Positions 11,659 through 23,691 of a stretch of 64,000 bases of DNA are shown here, in pieces. The stretch comes from Clytia hemisphaerica. Its lineage: Eukaryota > Cnidaria > Hydrozoa > Leptothecata > Clytiidae. The stretch spans positions 109,116-173,115 of the forward strand of contig CACVBU010000739.1 in NCBI GenBank assembly GCA_902728285.1, read 5' to 3'. Below the pieces are notes generated by a model. The model searched no databases. It had not been told where the DNA came from and saw nothing but the letters and a program-made list of their open reading frames with translations. Position 1 is the first letter of the stretch. Every line of letters begins with the position of its first letter. The translations under genes were made by a program, and so were the position numbers.

Positions 11659-11849
11659 CATGTACGTTTTTCATTTTTTCAATTGGCCGCTTACTATTTT
11701 CAGGACGCTCATCGGCCTTACTTTCAAATTATTTATAATTTGGCAAGGAGAGTTTGTAATATAATCATATGTTTATAAACTAAGGAAGGGGAGTTGGAAT
11801 AAAAATGTACTGATGGTAGGCTGAAAAATATCGAAAAGTTAAAAAGTCA

Positions 11850-14646
11850 GGGGCGTATCTAGGATTTTTAGGATACCCTGCAAAAAAGATTCAGCTATAT
11901 ATAGTGATTCAGCTATATATAGTGTCTAAGGAGGGCCCACCATGGTTGGGCCCGACGGGCCAGAAAATTTTTGAATTTCGACCCTCTAGATTGGCTAAAA
12001 CAGCCACCTTTTTATGCCAAATGTACCATGAACCAGAGATAAAGAATTAAAATTCATTTCATTTAAACACAAAATGAAGCTGGTAAAACTAAGATAGTTT
12101 TTTGGGTTAAATTGTTTTAAGAACCAAAAAAGAGTGGCCTCTAAAATATGGAATAAATGAAGGAAAGAGAAAGGAGGTGTAAAAAAAATAAATAACTATC
12201 ATGAATTTTTTAAAGAACTTTTTGAACTTTATATACAGAAAAAAGTGAAAAATGATAGCAAAATAATACAATAGCACACAAAAGATTATAAATTATACAA
12301 AAATCTTTATCTGATCGTGATGATTGCAATAACAATAATAATAATATTTACCAAACTGTCTAACATTTTTTATTATGATTTTGATTCTTATTGTGTCAAA
12401 TTTATTTATCTTATTGCTGCCAAAAGGTGACTTAAATTATTTCAAGCAGATTAATAATAAAAGCCTTTTGCCATTTCAAATGAAAATTTAGAGAAAAAGA
12501 GCAAAACTATTTTATTCAGACTGGTCAAGAAAAGAGTATTTCATTAGAAAATTGATTAATGTGATGCATTAAAGTATCCAAAACTAGAATTTGTACTGAA
12601 GCTGAAATCTCTATAGTTGGTTCATCTTGAAATTGTAGTCTAGCCCCATTCTGGTGTCTCGTTTGGAACTGTTTGCCAAATCAAGCAGAGAATCCTGTAC
12701 CAGGGGTAAAAAGCCCCCACTCCGAATTGAAAACAAACCATATGTCATCAGAAACTCATTTATTCATTATGTACATAATGCAGCATGTTTTATGTTTGGT
12801 ATCAAAATTCAGTTGTTGTGTTTATAAATTTTATACATTATGCATCCAAATTCATTTGCATTGGCAATTACATATCAAAATCAAATCAAGATGTACTTTC
12901 CATTACATGACAAGTATTGATATCCAGTTTACAGGGAAAATTTTGAATCCAAAAACTTCCAAGAAACTAAATGTTAGGTACACATCATCATTTTGATTGA
13001 ATTATTCCAATCTGTTGTTTCCTTTAAGTTAAATATGGTTTCACTGATCTTATTAGCAGACTTTGTCAGTGTTTACAAAGATTTCGTACCAACCACGTGA
13101 AGGTGCAAAATAATCCATTGATCTAGGGGCTACTGGACAGTATGATGGCAACGGCAACTAACCTGAAAGTATATAATGAAGAGGGAATTAGGATCTTTGC
13201 AAGCTACACCTACATATTTAACAAACACAAAACAACAAAATTTAAGTCAAACGACAACTGGATAACCAATGAAATTAATCTTATATAATAACCGGCTGAC
13301 TGTGGGTAACCGCCAACCGCAATGCTTCATGACTGAGCCAATCTACTAAACTTATTGGATGGGTTTTTTTGGTTCTGAGAATAATACTTACCATCAAAGA
13401 ATTGTTGCCCACAAGATGGAGAGAAATGGAACTGTACAGGCAATTTCCATTTAGAAGAGAACTAAAACAAAATAGAGAAATCATTTTTAAGATTGTCATG
13501 CAGTTTTTATGACCAGTACTTGACTGGCAGGTGCTGGCCCGCAAACTAAACATAGTCAAATACAATATGTTTGTGTACCTCAAAATAGTGTGCGAAAGAC
13601 CCACACAGATCTTTTTCTCTCCCCAGAAAAATTTTTTAACCGGCCAAAACATATTAAAAACATTAGGGTGTCAAGGTCAGAATCACAAAATTTTCAATGT
13701 TATTTTTTTTCTCTTATTTCAAAATAAAACCACAATAGGTTGGTTGTCCCTTTGCCTCTTAAATTGCCACATATTCATCTCCTGTCCTGTCGTCAACCTT
13801 TTCTTAGCCAGAGTGATTGGCCAAACAAACAGTAAGTACGTACCCCAATTGATCAAATATCTTATAAATATTTCATGATTGGCCACTCACTCACCACTCA
13901 CTCACCACACACAACAAGTGGTTTTGTTGATTACCAAAAATTATGACAAGTCATAGGCCATAGGCAGATAAGTAGAGAAAAGAGGGGAAGGGAAGCAGTT
14001 TTTCCTGCACTTATGCTTATCAGATTATAATTGATAACATGCAGGCATGAAAAATAATAGAAAAAAATACCACATACCTTACAGACTTGACTTTCCTTGT
14101 TGCAATGGATTTCAGAAGATAACCATAAGAAGAAAAAGAAACATTGAGATGACCTTGATGGCAGCCCTCAGATGACGAATTTGGATAAGATCGAAAATGT
14201 GCAGGCTTCAAATTCTTCAGAATTTGCGACAAAATAGATAAAACCAGGACTGTCTATTCTGTTTTTTCTTCTCCAAGCATCTAAAGCCATTTGACGAGTC
14301 TTGACTTTTAACGTTTTGACACTAACAGCCATCAAATCCCGGGCAAACCCTGCATTTTGACCTCATCCAGGTCTTCTGCAAAATTTTGCAGGGTGCAGGC
14401 CTGCAAAACGCTTTTGTACACAAAATCTAAAATACAGACTCGAATTCACGCTTCCTGTAACGCGACTTGATAAACAGTTTTCTTATATTTACCGCGGACT
14501 TTAAGTCAGTAAAATAAATCTATTGACACTAACGAATGATCCGGAAAAACAACTCCGGGTAGGCTAAAAACAAGCTGCGACAAAAAAGACTCCGGAGCAT
14601 ACCCTGCGAGTGCATGTTTTGCAGGGGTGTCGCACCGCCCCTGAAA
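11850..14646. other. CACTA intron 1 interior, including repeat sequence with CAGGGGCG ends
   Basis: At 11850 the sequence reads CAGGGGCGTATCTAGGATTT, and at 14646 the reverse strand reads CAGGGGCGGTGCGACACCCC. Both are followed by ACCCTGCAAAA or CCCCTGCAAAAC. Such CAGGGGCG ends are typical of hAT-like elements, but the flanking octamers do not match. Positions 11930-12075 repeat the phrase found at 9540 (CCACCATGGTTGG, GACGGGC.AGAAAATTTT). The rest of 12080-14640 shows no coding sense I trust. Confidence 0.35.
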
Positions 14647-15970
14647 GTGTCCCTCACCCGTCTATTAGAATAGAATAATGAGGTGTTTTTAGCTTACCTA
14701 AAAATCCACAAAGCTTGCGACATGCAGGAATATCACATCCAATACATAAAAGTGCCAATCCAAACGTTTTAAAAGCATTGCCAAGTTTTAGGATGAAACC
14801 ATCAGTCCAAGCCTCCTTTAATTCACAAACCAGAAGGCTCCAAAAACGAATTTATATTAGCTGGTTCTTTTGCCATCGATGGGATGAGGTCGACTAGAAT
14901 AATGTTTTTTGGTTTAAACGTTCACTTCTTGGCAAATTCATTATCACGAGATATATAGCTCCTATACTGTACTTAACGTGTTTGTAGGGGTTGAACCAGA
15001 CAACATTCAGCATGAGCCCATAATTTCCTTTCTTGGTGAAAAAGTTATGTTCATCACGGTCAGAAAATCGTTTCCACATTTCACCGTCATAAACATCAGC
15101 CATTGCATTCTCCTTAGTAGTTCTTTCTCTCCACTTCTCACATTCTTCTTCAAATCCTTTTCTTTCTAAGAGACTCTTTATACTTTTCTTTATCGGTCTG
15201 TAGCAATAAGTTTTGAACGGAATGAATTTAGTTTCTCCCGATGGAGATGATACCTTTGATAGTAGAAGCTGACCACATTGCTTCCTATGTTGTCTCTGAA
15301 GATGGTTAGGGAATGCAACATGTTTACATTTCTTTGAAACTGTTTCTCCTTGGAATATTTTAATGCAGTCTTTGTAATTGTAAAGTTTGTAGCATTTTGT
15401 ACAAACAACGTATTTGACAAAGTCGTCTTCTGAATTACGACTTATCAGTTTTTGAAACTTATACAAACTCGAAGGAAAGTCTTCAACTAAATAACTAAGA
15501 CCTGGTACACATGAGACAAGAGTGGTGATCAAAACAAACAAAAAGGTAATCAAACTTTTTAACGCACAGTCAGTAATTCCGAAAGTGTACTGCCAAATTG
15601 CCAAAAACCGACACACATATTTGGTAAAAAGAGTGGCTTCGTTTTAGTCAGCATCGATTTCAATATCGGCTATTTCGTTCTCGAAATCTCTAACCATTTC
15701 AATAAATGCTTCACGATCATGAACAAGCTCTTCATCGGCTTCAGCTTAAATTGATTCCTCAATCTCATTCTCGTTTTCGTTTTGATCGTGATTGCTTGTT
15801 GAATTATCAACGGGTTGCTCATCAACATACTCCATTTGAGCTTCACAATCGTTAACTTCTGTTCTGATATCATTCTCTACAAAACCATTGCTATATTTGA
15901 TGGAATGTCGTTCAAAATATTTCGTTGTAAATGTTTGTTTGCATACTTGACACAAAATATCGTCGTCCAT

Positions 15971-16739
15971 AACGTATCTATAAATAAGATTTTAAAAAAG
16001 TCCCGTTCATCTCTATTAGCGAGGTTAAGCAAGTGTTTATTTACACCATTTAATGCGATATTGTTGGCCTGTACATAAGATTTCACTTACATGGCTTGCT
16101 TTGGCAAGTTATGTAGAGGCCTACGGTATCGCACTTTACGGTCAAAACAAACCCGTGCTTAACCTCGCTATTATTACGTTGTGATATCGTGATACCCTTA
16201 AGTATGCTGGTCAAATTTATACTTGCTCTCATGTTTTGCATTTTGCTAATAAATTCAAATATAAATAAATTTTCGCGGATTTTGCCTCTATCTGCGAAAA
16301 TCTGAAAAGGGCCGTCCGCGAAAATAAATCCCTGCAACAATTTTGAAAAACGGCTCACAAACGTTATTTACTTAGCAAATAAAAATTCAAAATCCAGTCA
16401 TCCGCGAAATATACATACAAAAATACCTCATCCGCGAAAATCAGTCCACGCGAAATGTTCAAATTTCGCGGATGGCCTCACTTGTGTATGGTGGCCCATC
16501 AGTTTCAAAGAAAAAAAAGTTTTTTTTCACTCGTCTTTTTTTTTTCTTTTACTTTTACTATTAATGATGATTTTAATTTGTTTTATTTTATTTTTAATTT
16601 TATATTTTATTATTTTATTGTTTTGTTTGCAAAATAGAAAATTATGATATTATGGCCGCAATGGCTTGCCATCGTTTTACAAAACTACAATAAAAAAAGA
16701 AAACGGGTCCGTGGCCCATTAGACTCAATAAACTTCGGC
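15971..16739. repeat. Non-coding stretch with CGCGAAA-rich repeat (16270-16480)
   Basis: Between 16270 and 16480 the words TTCGCGGAT, TCCGCGAAAAT and CGCGAAAT recur at least six times in both orientations, giving a loose palindromic structure. The MITE at 44558 uses the same CGCGAAA vocabulary. Beyond 16480 is T-rich simple sequence. No gene seen. Confidence 0.45.
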
Positions 16740-17114
16740 TCCAGTCTTCTCTATGGACTTCTTGCTGAATAATTTTGAAATTGGTAGCGACATCAAGGAC
16801 TACGAGGTTCAAGCAACTGTATCGTGAAAAACCAATGCCCGCTGAATGGAGAATGTCTCGCCGAAAACACAATTTATGAAGCCACGATATCGATCGATGA
16901 CGATACTAATGACGATACCGTTCCAATGAAGTACATCGGTCTCGCTGAAACTACATTCAAAAAACGGTTCAGCAACCACAAGAAGTCGTTTAATCACGAG
17001 CGGTATGAAACAGAACTTTTCAAACGTCAAAACAAGAACCCAACCGTATCGTGGAAAATCGTTAGACGAACTGGTGGATTCCAACGAGCCTCGATGAAAT
17101 GCAAAATTCGGTGA
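16740..17114 (+). pseudogene. Second GIY-YIG fragment, Penelope-like element 3' part
   Basis: The frame from 16824 reads NQCPLNGECLAENTIYEATI, then MKYIGLAETTFKKRFSNH and SFNHERYETELFKRQ, ending with SWKIVR. The split GIY (TIYEA) and YIG (KYIGL) strands, the Arg in KKRF, the His after it and a Cys pair before the domain are the GIY-YIG plan with an N-terminal Cys motif. It is a different lineage from the copy at 382. Sequence after VSWKIVRR loses sense, so the copy is truncated before the usual Glu helix. No reverse transcriptase is present. Confidence 0.6.
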
Positions 17115-17299
17115 AATCATGAACTCAAAATCTGAACTGATATCAAAATGTAGACATGTCAACAAGCACACCCTCGGCTTGTTTGACAGCAAAGACTGAA
17201 ATGACTTCAATATTGACAAATGAAGACACTAAACTGTATAATTGAAGATTGACATTGCGAATGTCGTTTTTGTAATTTTTTAAAATCTGACTGAAGACT

Positions 17300-17365
17300 G
17301 CCTGAAATAACCTGAGATCAGATTGTGGATGTTTTCTACACACCACGCTGAAGCTCTAAAGGGAT
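17300..17365. repeat. Dispersed repeat, paired with 33685-33750
   Basis: AACCTGAGATCAGATTGTGG followed by CACGCTGAAGCTCTAAAG here matches AACCTGATATCAGCTGTGG and CACGCTGAAGCCCTAAAG near 33693-33745. It is probably the tail of an interspersed element. It lies downstream of the GIY-YIG fragment and may be that element's 3' end. Confidence 0.5.
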
Positions 17366-17729
17366 GTGTGAAAACAAACAATCTGACGAATATGCAATCT
17401 CGAAATCGCAAGGACCGCGTTTGTCTAAAAGGACTGGGAATGACAACATAGTTGCGCGATCGTGTTTATGAATAGGGTGCCGTATCAGTTTTTATTTTTC
17501 CGGCGCACAACAAGATTCTTGTTGTAGAATTTTCTGTGGGGGGACTATTTTCCTCAGATGTATAATTTTCCAGCGCCTTTAGAGGTTTACCGTGAACATA
17601 AGAAAATTATGAACATCTGTCATCAGGTTAGCCTGAAACGGTACGAAACTCCGAGTATCGGAAAATAAACTAGTCTCTATTATTGACTGAGATATTGTCT
17701 TTACCGTAGGGCCACTCTACATACAAAAA

Positions 17730-18372
17730 GGGGCTTGTTAATATCGCTACGCGGAAACTCTATGGTATGGGGAAACCAAAGTAAAAGATCAATTATGTTT
17801 ACACAAGATTTTTCTTCCTTTTATTTTGAAAAGTAAATAAAAGCCTCGATTGATTACGAAATATAAAGGCCTATCTACACGTATATTTATACATGTTTTA
17901 TTCCCCTCTTTCGATGTAATACATTAACCAAGGTATGAATTATTGATATCAGAAGGGTGTGATTTATTTTGCATCGTGTTCGTACGCTATTCTGTAATGC
18001 GGAAACCCTCATTCTAAGTGCTTGTATGCCATTCTGTAATGCGGAAACCTTCATTCCAAGTATTTGTATGCTATTTTGTAATGCAGAAACTTTCATTCGA
18101 ATTAGAGAGAGACCATAGATACTAAGAATCATTCGGATTCGAATTAGAAAGATAAAGTACACGTTTTTTTTATAAAAACATCCAAAACTTTTGAAGCAAA
18201 TAAAAAGTTCATATAGCAAAAGTGGCAAGTGTGAAAAGAGCTCACACCATACGCGTTTAAAAAGACAGAGAGAAAAAAGAAAGAAAAAGTATCAGACGAT
18301 CATGTTTACCATGAATATTTTAGTGGTTTCCACATTCCATAGAGTTTCCGCATAGTGATATTAACAGGGCTC
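17730..18372. mobile_element. Non-autonomous DNA element with 48-bp terminal inverted repeats
   Basis: The left arm (17730-17777) and right arm (18325-18372) are inverted copies of each other. Shared core words are TGTTAATATC, GCGGAAACTCTATGG and GGAAACC, with only a few mismatches over 48 bases. The interior holds a 42-bp tandem array whose unit repeats the TIR word TGCGGAAAC. No convincing coding region and no clear target duplication. The superfamily is unknown. Confidence 0.75.
17989..18102. repeat. 42-bp tandem repeat inside the 48-bp-TIR element
   Basis: Units start ATTCTGTAATGCGGAAACC at 17989 and 18031 and ATTTTGTAATGCAGAAAC at 18073. Spacing is exactly 42 twice; the third is partial. 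The word TGCGGAAAC is also in both terminal arms, so the units could be extra binding sites for the mobilising transposase. On the reverse strand they give an in-frame 14-residue repeat, probably incidental. Confidence 0.8.
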
Positions 18373-18914
18373 AACCTGCAAATTTTGAAAGCACCCAGGA
18401 AAATGCAATGCTCCAAGCTGGAACTGTGTACTAAATAATTTTTCTTTCAGTCATTTTAGAGGAAATCAGAGTTTTATGTTGCTTTCCCAGCTTGGTTCAT
18501 CTTATTTTTACTATGGCATTACTATCAGAATTTTTGTAGCTTTGGCAAGTTAGGCCTAATTTTTGCAAGTAGAGCAGTTCTACAAGTAGTTTTAAAAAGA
18601 GAATATTTTGTACAGATATGATTTATAATTTAAATATAATCTATAATAAATATGTTCTAAATGTGACATGTGACGCGAAGCGCTAAGTTTTAGTCAGCTG
18701 GGGGTTAGGGGGCGCTTTAAAATATGGTTCTAAAGGTGCTTTTTAGCCCATTAATTGTCGAAAGAATAGGTTCAAACGAGCTCATATATATGGAATACGG
18801 AAAATAATTATATCATAATATATGTATTTTCCTTAAATCATAAATGAAAACATAATATTACAAACACGAGTGTTTAGTTCTCGAATAACAGCAAAAATGA
18901 AAATAAAGTTATTA
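18373..18914. other. Non-coding stretch before the hAT gene
   Basis: No gene or clear repeat. AT-rich; it may contain the 3' untranslated part and end of the hAT element that begins at 18915 on the minus strand. Confidence 0.35.
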
Positions 18915-20836
18915 TCACAGGTCTGTTTCTTTGAAAACACCAAAATCATCCTTTCTAGATGATCTTGCTGCAGTAAAATCATTTGCAATATCGACTAGGG
19001 AGAGAGTATCTAAAATCTCTTTATGTGTGCTCAAAATTGCCAGTGAATTGAATCTTTTCTGGGACATAGTGCTCCGTTGCCAGGTCTTTAATCTACGAGC
19101 CATCGAAAAGGAACGTTCCGGAGTTGCAGATGTGGCGCCATTTGTAAGAATGATCTTGACAATTTTCACAACATTTTTGATCAAAGCTATTTTATTTTTC
19201 ACCGATTTAAGATGTTTCACTATATCATGAAAGCTTTTAACGCAAGAGCCCTTGAACAGGTATGGTAACAAATCTAATTCGGAGCTTAGCAATAAATCAT
19301 CATAATCTCCCTTGTATGTTTCAGCTAAGATTTTCCTTTGCGAAGAATAATCTAATCCTTTAATTGCTTTTATAAGTATATCTTCTATATTCGAAAAGAT
19401 TTTGTATCCTGGCTGGTTGAATCTGTCGTTGATCGAGTTGATAGCGTCGAGTGCATATAATGATCGTATGGTGTTAAAGATGTATAGCTTTCGAATGTAC
19501 TCTTGACGCCGTCCAAGTAAATAAGAATAGTTTGGATTCTTTCTTTTTCTCGGTAAGCTCGGTGCTCCAAGACCTGTAATCTCACTCGCCTCTTTCTTCA
19601 CAGTTTCGCAGAAGCACTGAAACATATCATCTTTTCTCATACCTTCCAAAGTTTCAATGACTAAAGCAGCTTGTTGTTTCCCATCAATGGCTGACATACT
19701 TTCCTTTTGAAGTGTTTTAGAGAGATTATCTGTCATCCCATACAACTTTCTGCCTAGTTGTAATCAAATGAAGAAAGAAAACAATTTCATTTGTTTCTGG
19801 CAACCGACTTTGCGAGCTTTGGTATCCGTATCCAACTTATCTTCCAAACACTCATCACACAGTGTAAGCAGAGGTGGGTAATTATTTATGATTTTTTGGA
19901 AACAGTCTGCACGTATTGTCCAGCGTGTGACACTTAATTTATCAAGCTTTCCAGGGGCAGATCCACTACTTTCTGATAATTCACCTTTGACGTTTTCCGA
20001 TAATTTACCCAAAAGCTGCTCTCGCTTCGGAGAATACTTCACAAGAATGCATATTTCACCGACAGTCCCCATAGTACAACGAAGAACATTACACTCGCTT
20101 GTTAAGGATTTGACGGCAAGGCTAAGACTATGTCTAAAGCAATGCGTTGCTATGGCTTTTGCTTGTTCGGCCAAAATTTGTGTTGCTACTCCCGAGCACT
20201 TCCCCATCCTATTCGAGACTCCATCATACGTTTGTCCCCTACAGTTTTCAAGACTTAAGTTAAATCTCAATAAAATATCTTTAATTGAGTTCACGATCGT
20301 TTCGCTCTTTATTTGGTCAACTCATAAAAACCGAGGAAGTCCTCTTTCACATCGTCATCATGTCGTCATCCACGATGCGGATACAAAACGACAACTGCTA
20401 TTTAAGATTTCATTCTGGCTGTCATGATGGTTGTACTTATAACCACGTTCCCCTTCCAGAGTTTTCAAAATGTTCCGATCTTTAGTTCCGAGTAAATAAA
20501 GCAGCTGGGTAAAATTATCTTCTTCTTTAGCGTAACCTTGAAGAGCAATCCCTTGTCTACCCAAATACTTAACACATCTGATGACGTCTAACAAATACTT
20601 CCGTCTCTCTTCTCTTACTTCTGTCAGCTTGTTGTCAATTCCCCAACATCAGGACATTTCGGGACAATCACATGATATGAGGCTGCGTCTCTATGACATG
20701 CCGTGGCTTGGTGTGTTGCGAAACAGTTTGGTGCTTTGTTCCATGTTGAGAAACCTCTAAAAATATAGGCCGAATCCTTTTTGGTTTGATCTTTCAAATT
20801 CCCCTTGATTTCTTGTGTACGACAGTAGTCAGAACT
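18915..20836 (-). pseudogene. hAT transposase of the TTF-finger/DUF4371 type, frameshifted
   Basis: Read from about 20836 downward, the frame has a TTF-type finger region (YIFRGFSTWNKAPNCFATHQ then ATACHRDAASYH). After a frameshift it has VRCVKYLGRQGIALQGY-like sequence at 20594-20358 (IRCVKYLGRQGIALQGYAKE). After another it has the catalytic-domain segment CRGQTYDGVSNRMGKCSGV, ATHCFRHSLSLAVKS and a KLDKLSVTRWTIR stretch (20294-19764). The last ORF (276 residues) ends with the hAT dimerisation signature ATSATPERSFSMARRLKTW, RFNSLAILSTHKE. Length and order match ZMYM1-like or TTF/DUF4371 hAT proteins, which cut and paste with 8-bp duplications. At least three frame breaks make this copy inactive. 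Element ends were not located. Confidence 0.78.
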
Positions 20837-21485
20837 AAAATGAGAAAAATCAAATTCAAATCAAATATATGTACAGAGAGTATATAGATGAAACTCGCCC
20901 TGTGAAAACATCAAAAAGAATTACCCAGGAAAATTTCGGGCAAAAACGATTAAAACTTGAAACTTTTTGAAAACCAATTCATTTTAAATATAGTCAATCA
21001 AACAGAAATGTGAATAAGTCATTCATGTTTTCTGTGTACCTTAAGGGGGTAATCATCAAACCAATGGGGTTGGCACGAACGATCTCTGGGGCCAATCCTT
21101 TTTTTCCTGAAAGGATACTTTAACAGAAGAGGCCTTCGGGTTCAGTAGCTCGAAAATCTTTCTTCCACTCATGCTTTGAAACTTTAGAAACTGCGCAATA
21201 TTTTTCACTTCACTCTTCCAAAAGAAAGTTACTTAACTCTACTCAATTTACGAAAAAGAAAATTCGTCTTTTTTTCTAGATTCTAATTCAATTTTGATAA
21301 AGGAGTCAGAGCCTGGTTTTTATTTACCACTCTTAAACAAACTACGTTAACCATACGAAGGCGGAAATAACTCTTTGGCAACTTCAATAAACATTTAGCT
21401 TTCTTTTTACTTTCTCTGATAAAACTTTATAAAAAAGAAAATTATTGGGGTTACCATGGCCACCCCGGTGTCGCGGCCCCTGGTA
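20837..21485. other. Non-coding stretch upstream of the hAT gene
   Basis: No supported gene. Near 21446-21485 the sequence GGGGTTACCATGGCCACCCC is nearly palindromic and may mark an element edge. Confidence 0.35.
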
Positions 21486-21865
21486 TGAATTATTCACACA
21501 TAGAATATGGAGATGCCATTAGTGAAGGGCAGATTATTGCAATATATTCAAGGGAAAACGTTAACGACCCATTTTTGTGTGCAAAGTTTTGTCTAAAGCA
21601 CATACAGATAAAAGGATAAGTGATGAAAGTGACCATTACATTCCAGCAGATACGGATTATAATGGTTTGTCAATACCTCGAAAAATCATTTGAAAGTTTT
21701 CGAAAACGTTTCATTCAGTACAAACTTATTGACAAACAAAAAGTCTACACTGCATACAATCATGTTCTTTTTCCTGAAGTCCCTATAGGAAACGACTTAA
21801 AATTAAATATGGAAGATTATCAATGGTTATCTGACGCTGGATTAACCATGGCTGAACGCCATTAG
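21486..21865 (+). pseudogene. Unidentified coding relic in two frames
   Basis: The first frame (21486-21619) reads YSHIEYGDAISEGQIIAIYS, then DPFLCAKFCLKHI, and stops at a TAA. A shifted frame then gives SDESDHYIPADTDYNG, and a third gives YLEKSFESFRKRFIQYKLID and AYNHVLFPEV, ending at 21865. The order (a GDxIxxGQIIAIYS strand, DPF, a short charged loop, then a YLEK helix) looks like the C-terminal region of an element-encoded protein. I cannot name the family. Two or more frameshifts. Confidence 0.35.
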
Positions 21866-22907
21866 TTTCTTTGACATTTAATATGCAATATTTTTAAAGT
21901 TTTTAAAATGTATTCAATGAATTTTCTAGAAGTTTTCAGGCTTTTCACATTTTAGTTTCAATTCAAAATTCATCTTGGTTTCTGTTTCTGCTTCAAGCAA
22001 GTTTACCTTTCAAATCAAAATAAATTTTAACTTTCTTTTTTGTCTGGCTTTGGTTACTTATTAGCCACTTTGTAATTTGTAATTAACGAGATGAAGAAAA
22101 GAGAACAAGAGATCTTCTGAATTCGTACTTTAAATAGCTCAGAAAATCGATAAGATTTGTGACTTTGTTATCCATACTGGAAACAAATGAAAAGATTATA
22201 ATTAATTCTTTTAAAGGAAAACTCATTACTTTGATATTATATTATATAATATTATAGATCGATCTAAAGCATGTGATGGTTATTTCGTGGTTTTATTACT
22301 AAGTTGAAGTTTCGGTTTCTTTGACTGCTGTTATTAAGTTATCTAGATTATGACACTCATAAAATACAACTCCTGAACTTATGCAATATTAATCAATTCT
22401 AAAAATAAAATTGGGACTAAGTTTACAGAACCGTTAATTGCGAAGCGAATATACATGGGCGAAGCAGTTTTGCTATCGTGTATATGTACCTTTAAATCTC
22501 ACCTACGCTGGGGAGCGCAAATGAAAACTTACTATAGATATCCAATCTTTCAAACGCAGAAATGATTGAGAAAGCTGTCCGCCCTTCTTTAGATCAAACC
22601 TAGAATCGCGGCGGAGAGACCTGGAATTCAAATGGTTAAATTCGTTTTTTTTCAAAAAGTGTCGCCTCGTGCGTTTAGATATACCAACTCTTAAAAGCTA
22701 CGGAGATAATACGTGCGGTTATTGGTAATAGATAAGCCTTGTTTTTATCTCCCTTAGGTTAAAATTAGGAAATATAAAGAGATCTGAAAATCAGTGCGGG
22801 CTGGAAGCGTTCAAAACCACAAATAGCGCTCATTTTTCAAGAAGTCATTGCATTGACTCGATCAAAGATTTCCGAACTTTTCCAAATTCGAATGTTGACC
22901 ACAGGAA
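21866..22907. other. Non-coding stretch, nothing recognised
   Basis: No coding frame, TIR or array stands out. Short AT repeats (ATATTATATAATATTATAG) occur near 22240. Confidence 0.35.
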
Positions 22908-23691
22908 AGAATTTTCGATTTCCAAGGTTGGAAATTCAATATTTTTGGGTTGGAAATTTTGGTTTTATAATTGAAGGTTGGGAATTTGAGCGATTACCTT
23001 AAGCTGATTTGGAAAATGTAAATTATACATAGGTTTTGCAGAATAAACTAATGCCCTTGAAAAATCAAGGAATAAAAACCCATGTAGAAGTGACAATTTT
23101 TTAAGGCTGGTTGGAAAACATGACTTTTTTGGTGGGAAATTTTTATTTTCCAAACAGTTTGGAAATTGACAAAAAGATCAAAAATCGATGTGAAAATACA
23201 TATTTTTGTAAATTTGATACCTCGGGTTGAAAAACTAGACTTTTTGGGTCGGAAATTTGTGTTTCTCCCAAACAGTTTGGAAAACGTTAAAAATCCATGC
23301 GGAAATCACATTTTTTAACCCTTTTCTGCGCATGTCCTTTGAGAAAACCACAAGCGATTTTTCGCACAAAACTGTTTTGATATATAGCTAACCTACATAT
23401 TAGGCTATAATGTGAGCAGTCAAGCTGTAAGTTTCCGTCAGGTGAGGCGTCCCTTCGGAGCAGCCTCGGTCAATCGCAGTGAGTTCGCACAGTGAAGCAC
23501 ATAGGGTACTTGTGTCATAGTTTCAAATAGTGCCCTGCTGAGCTGTGTGAGTGATCTAAGATCAACCACGTATCTGTGCAAACAATAACGAAAGATTGAC
23601 CGGGAGCCATCGAGCCTAGGCTAGCGAGTGACTGTTCATAAAAACAAAAACCATCTCTGCCATCACTTTTTGGATTTTGGCTTTTTGGACC

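Larger units (their letters stand above)
8600..15970 (-). pseudogene. EnSpm/CACTA (Tnp2-type) transposase gene, five traceable exons, inactivated
   Basis: Exon 1 (15970 to 14698) starts MDDDILCQVCKQTF with a C2H2-like finger. It passes two in-frame TAA codons (near 15746 and 15645), then carries FVKYVVCTKCYKLYNYKDC, CKHVAFPNHLQ, YDGEMWKRFSDRDEHNFF and, after a frameshift near 14890, GLALLCIGCDIPACRKLCGF. Exon 2 (11174 to 10911) has GCSKCEKEFPGRNCGGF and the hallmark VVDPMHNLFLG. Exon 3 (10594 to 10053) has SGFDGFTADELKN, TPNIHLHGHLKE and WLFSFERYNGLLGDLPNNK. Exon 4 starts at 9728 and exon 5 covers about 9213 to 8600, with VWDNVN near the end. Reading phase is preserved across introns 1-3, all with GT/AG borders. 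Domain order matches Tnp2 transposases of CACTA elements, which cut and join at CACT termini. Termini of this copy were not found. Introns 1 and 4 carry later insertions. Confidence 0.78.

Noticed and set aside
11850-14646. A single complete 2.8-kb hAT element with CAGGGGCG ends
   Set aside because: The ends are similar but the flanking octamers differ and no hAT coding sequence lies between; it may be two unrelated fragments.
17887-18228. A 113-residue minus-strand protein with 14-residue repeats
   Set aside because: It is produced by the 42-bp tandem array inside a non-coding element; the rest of the frame is unlike protein.
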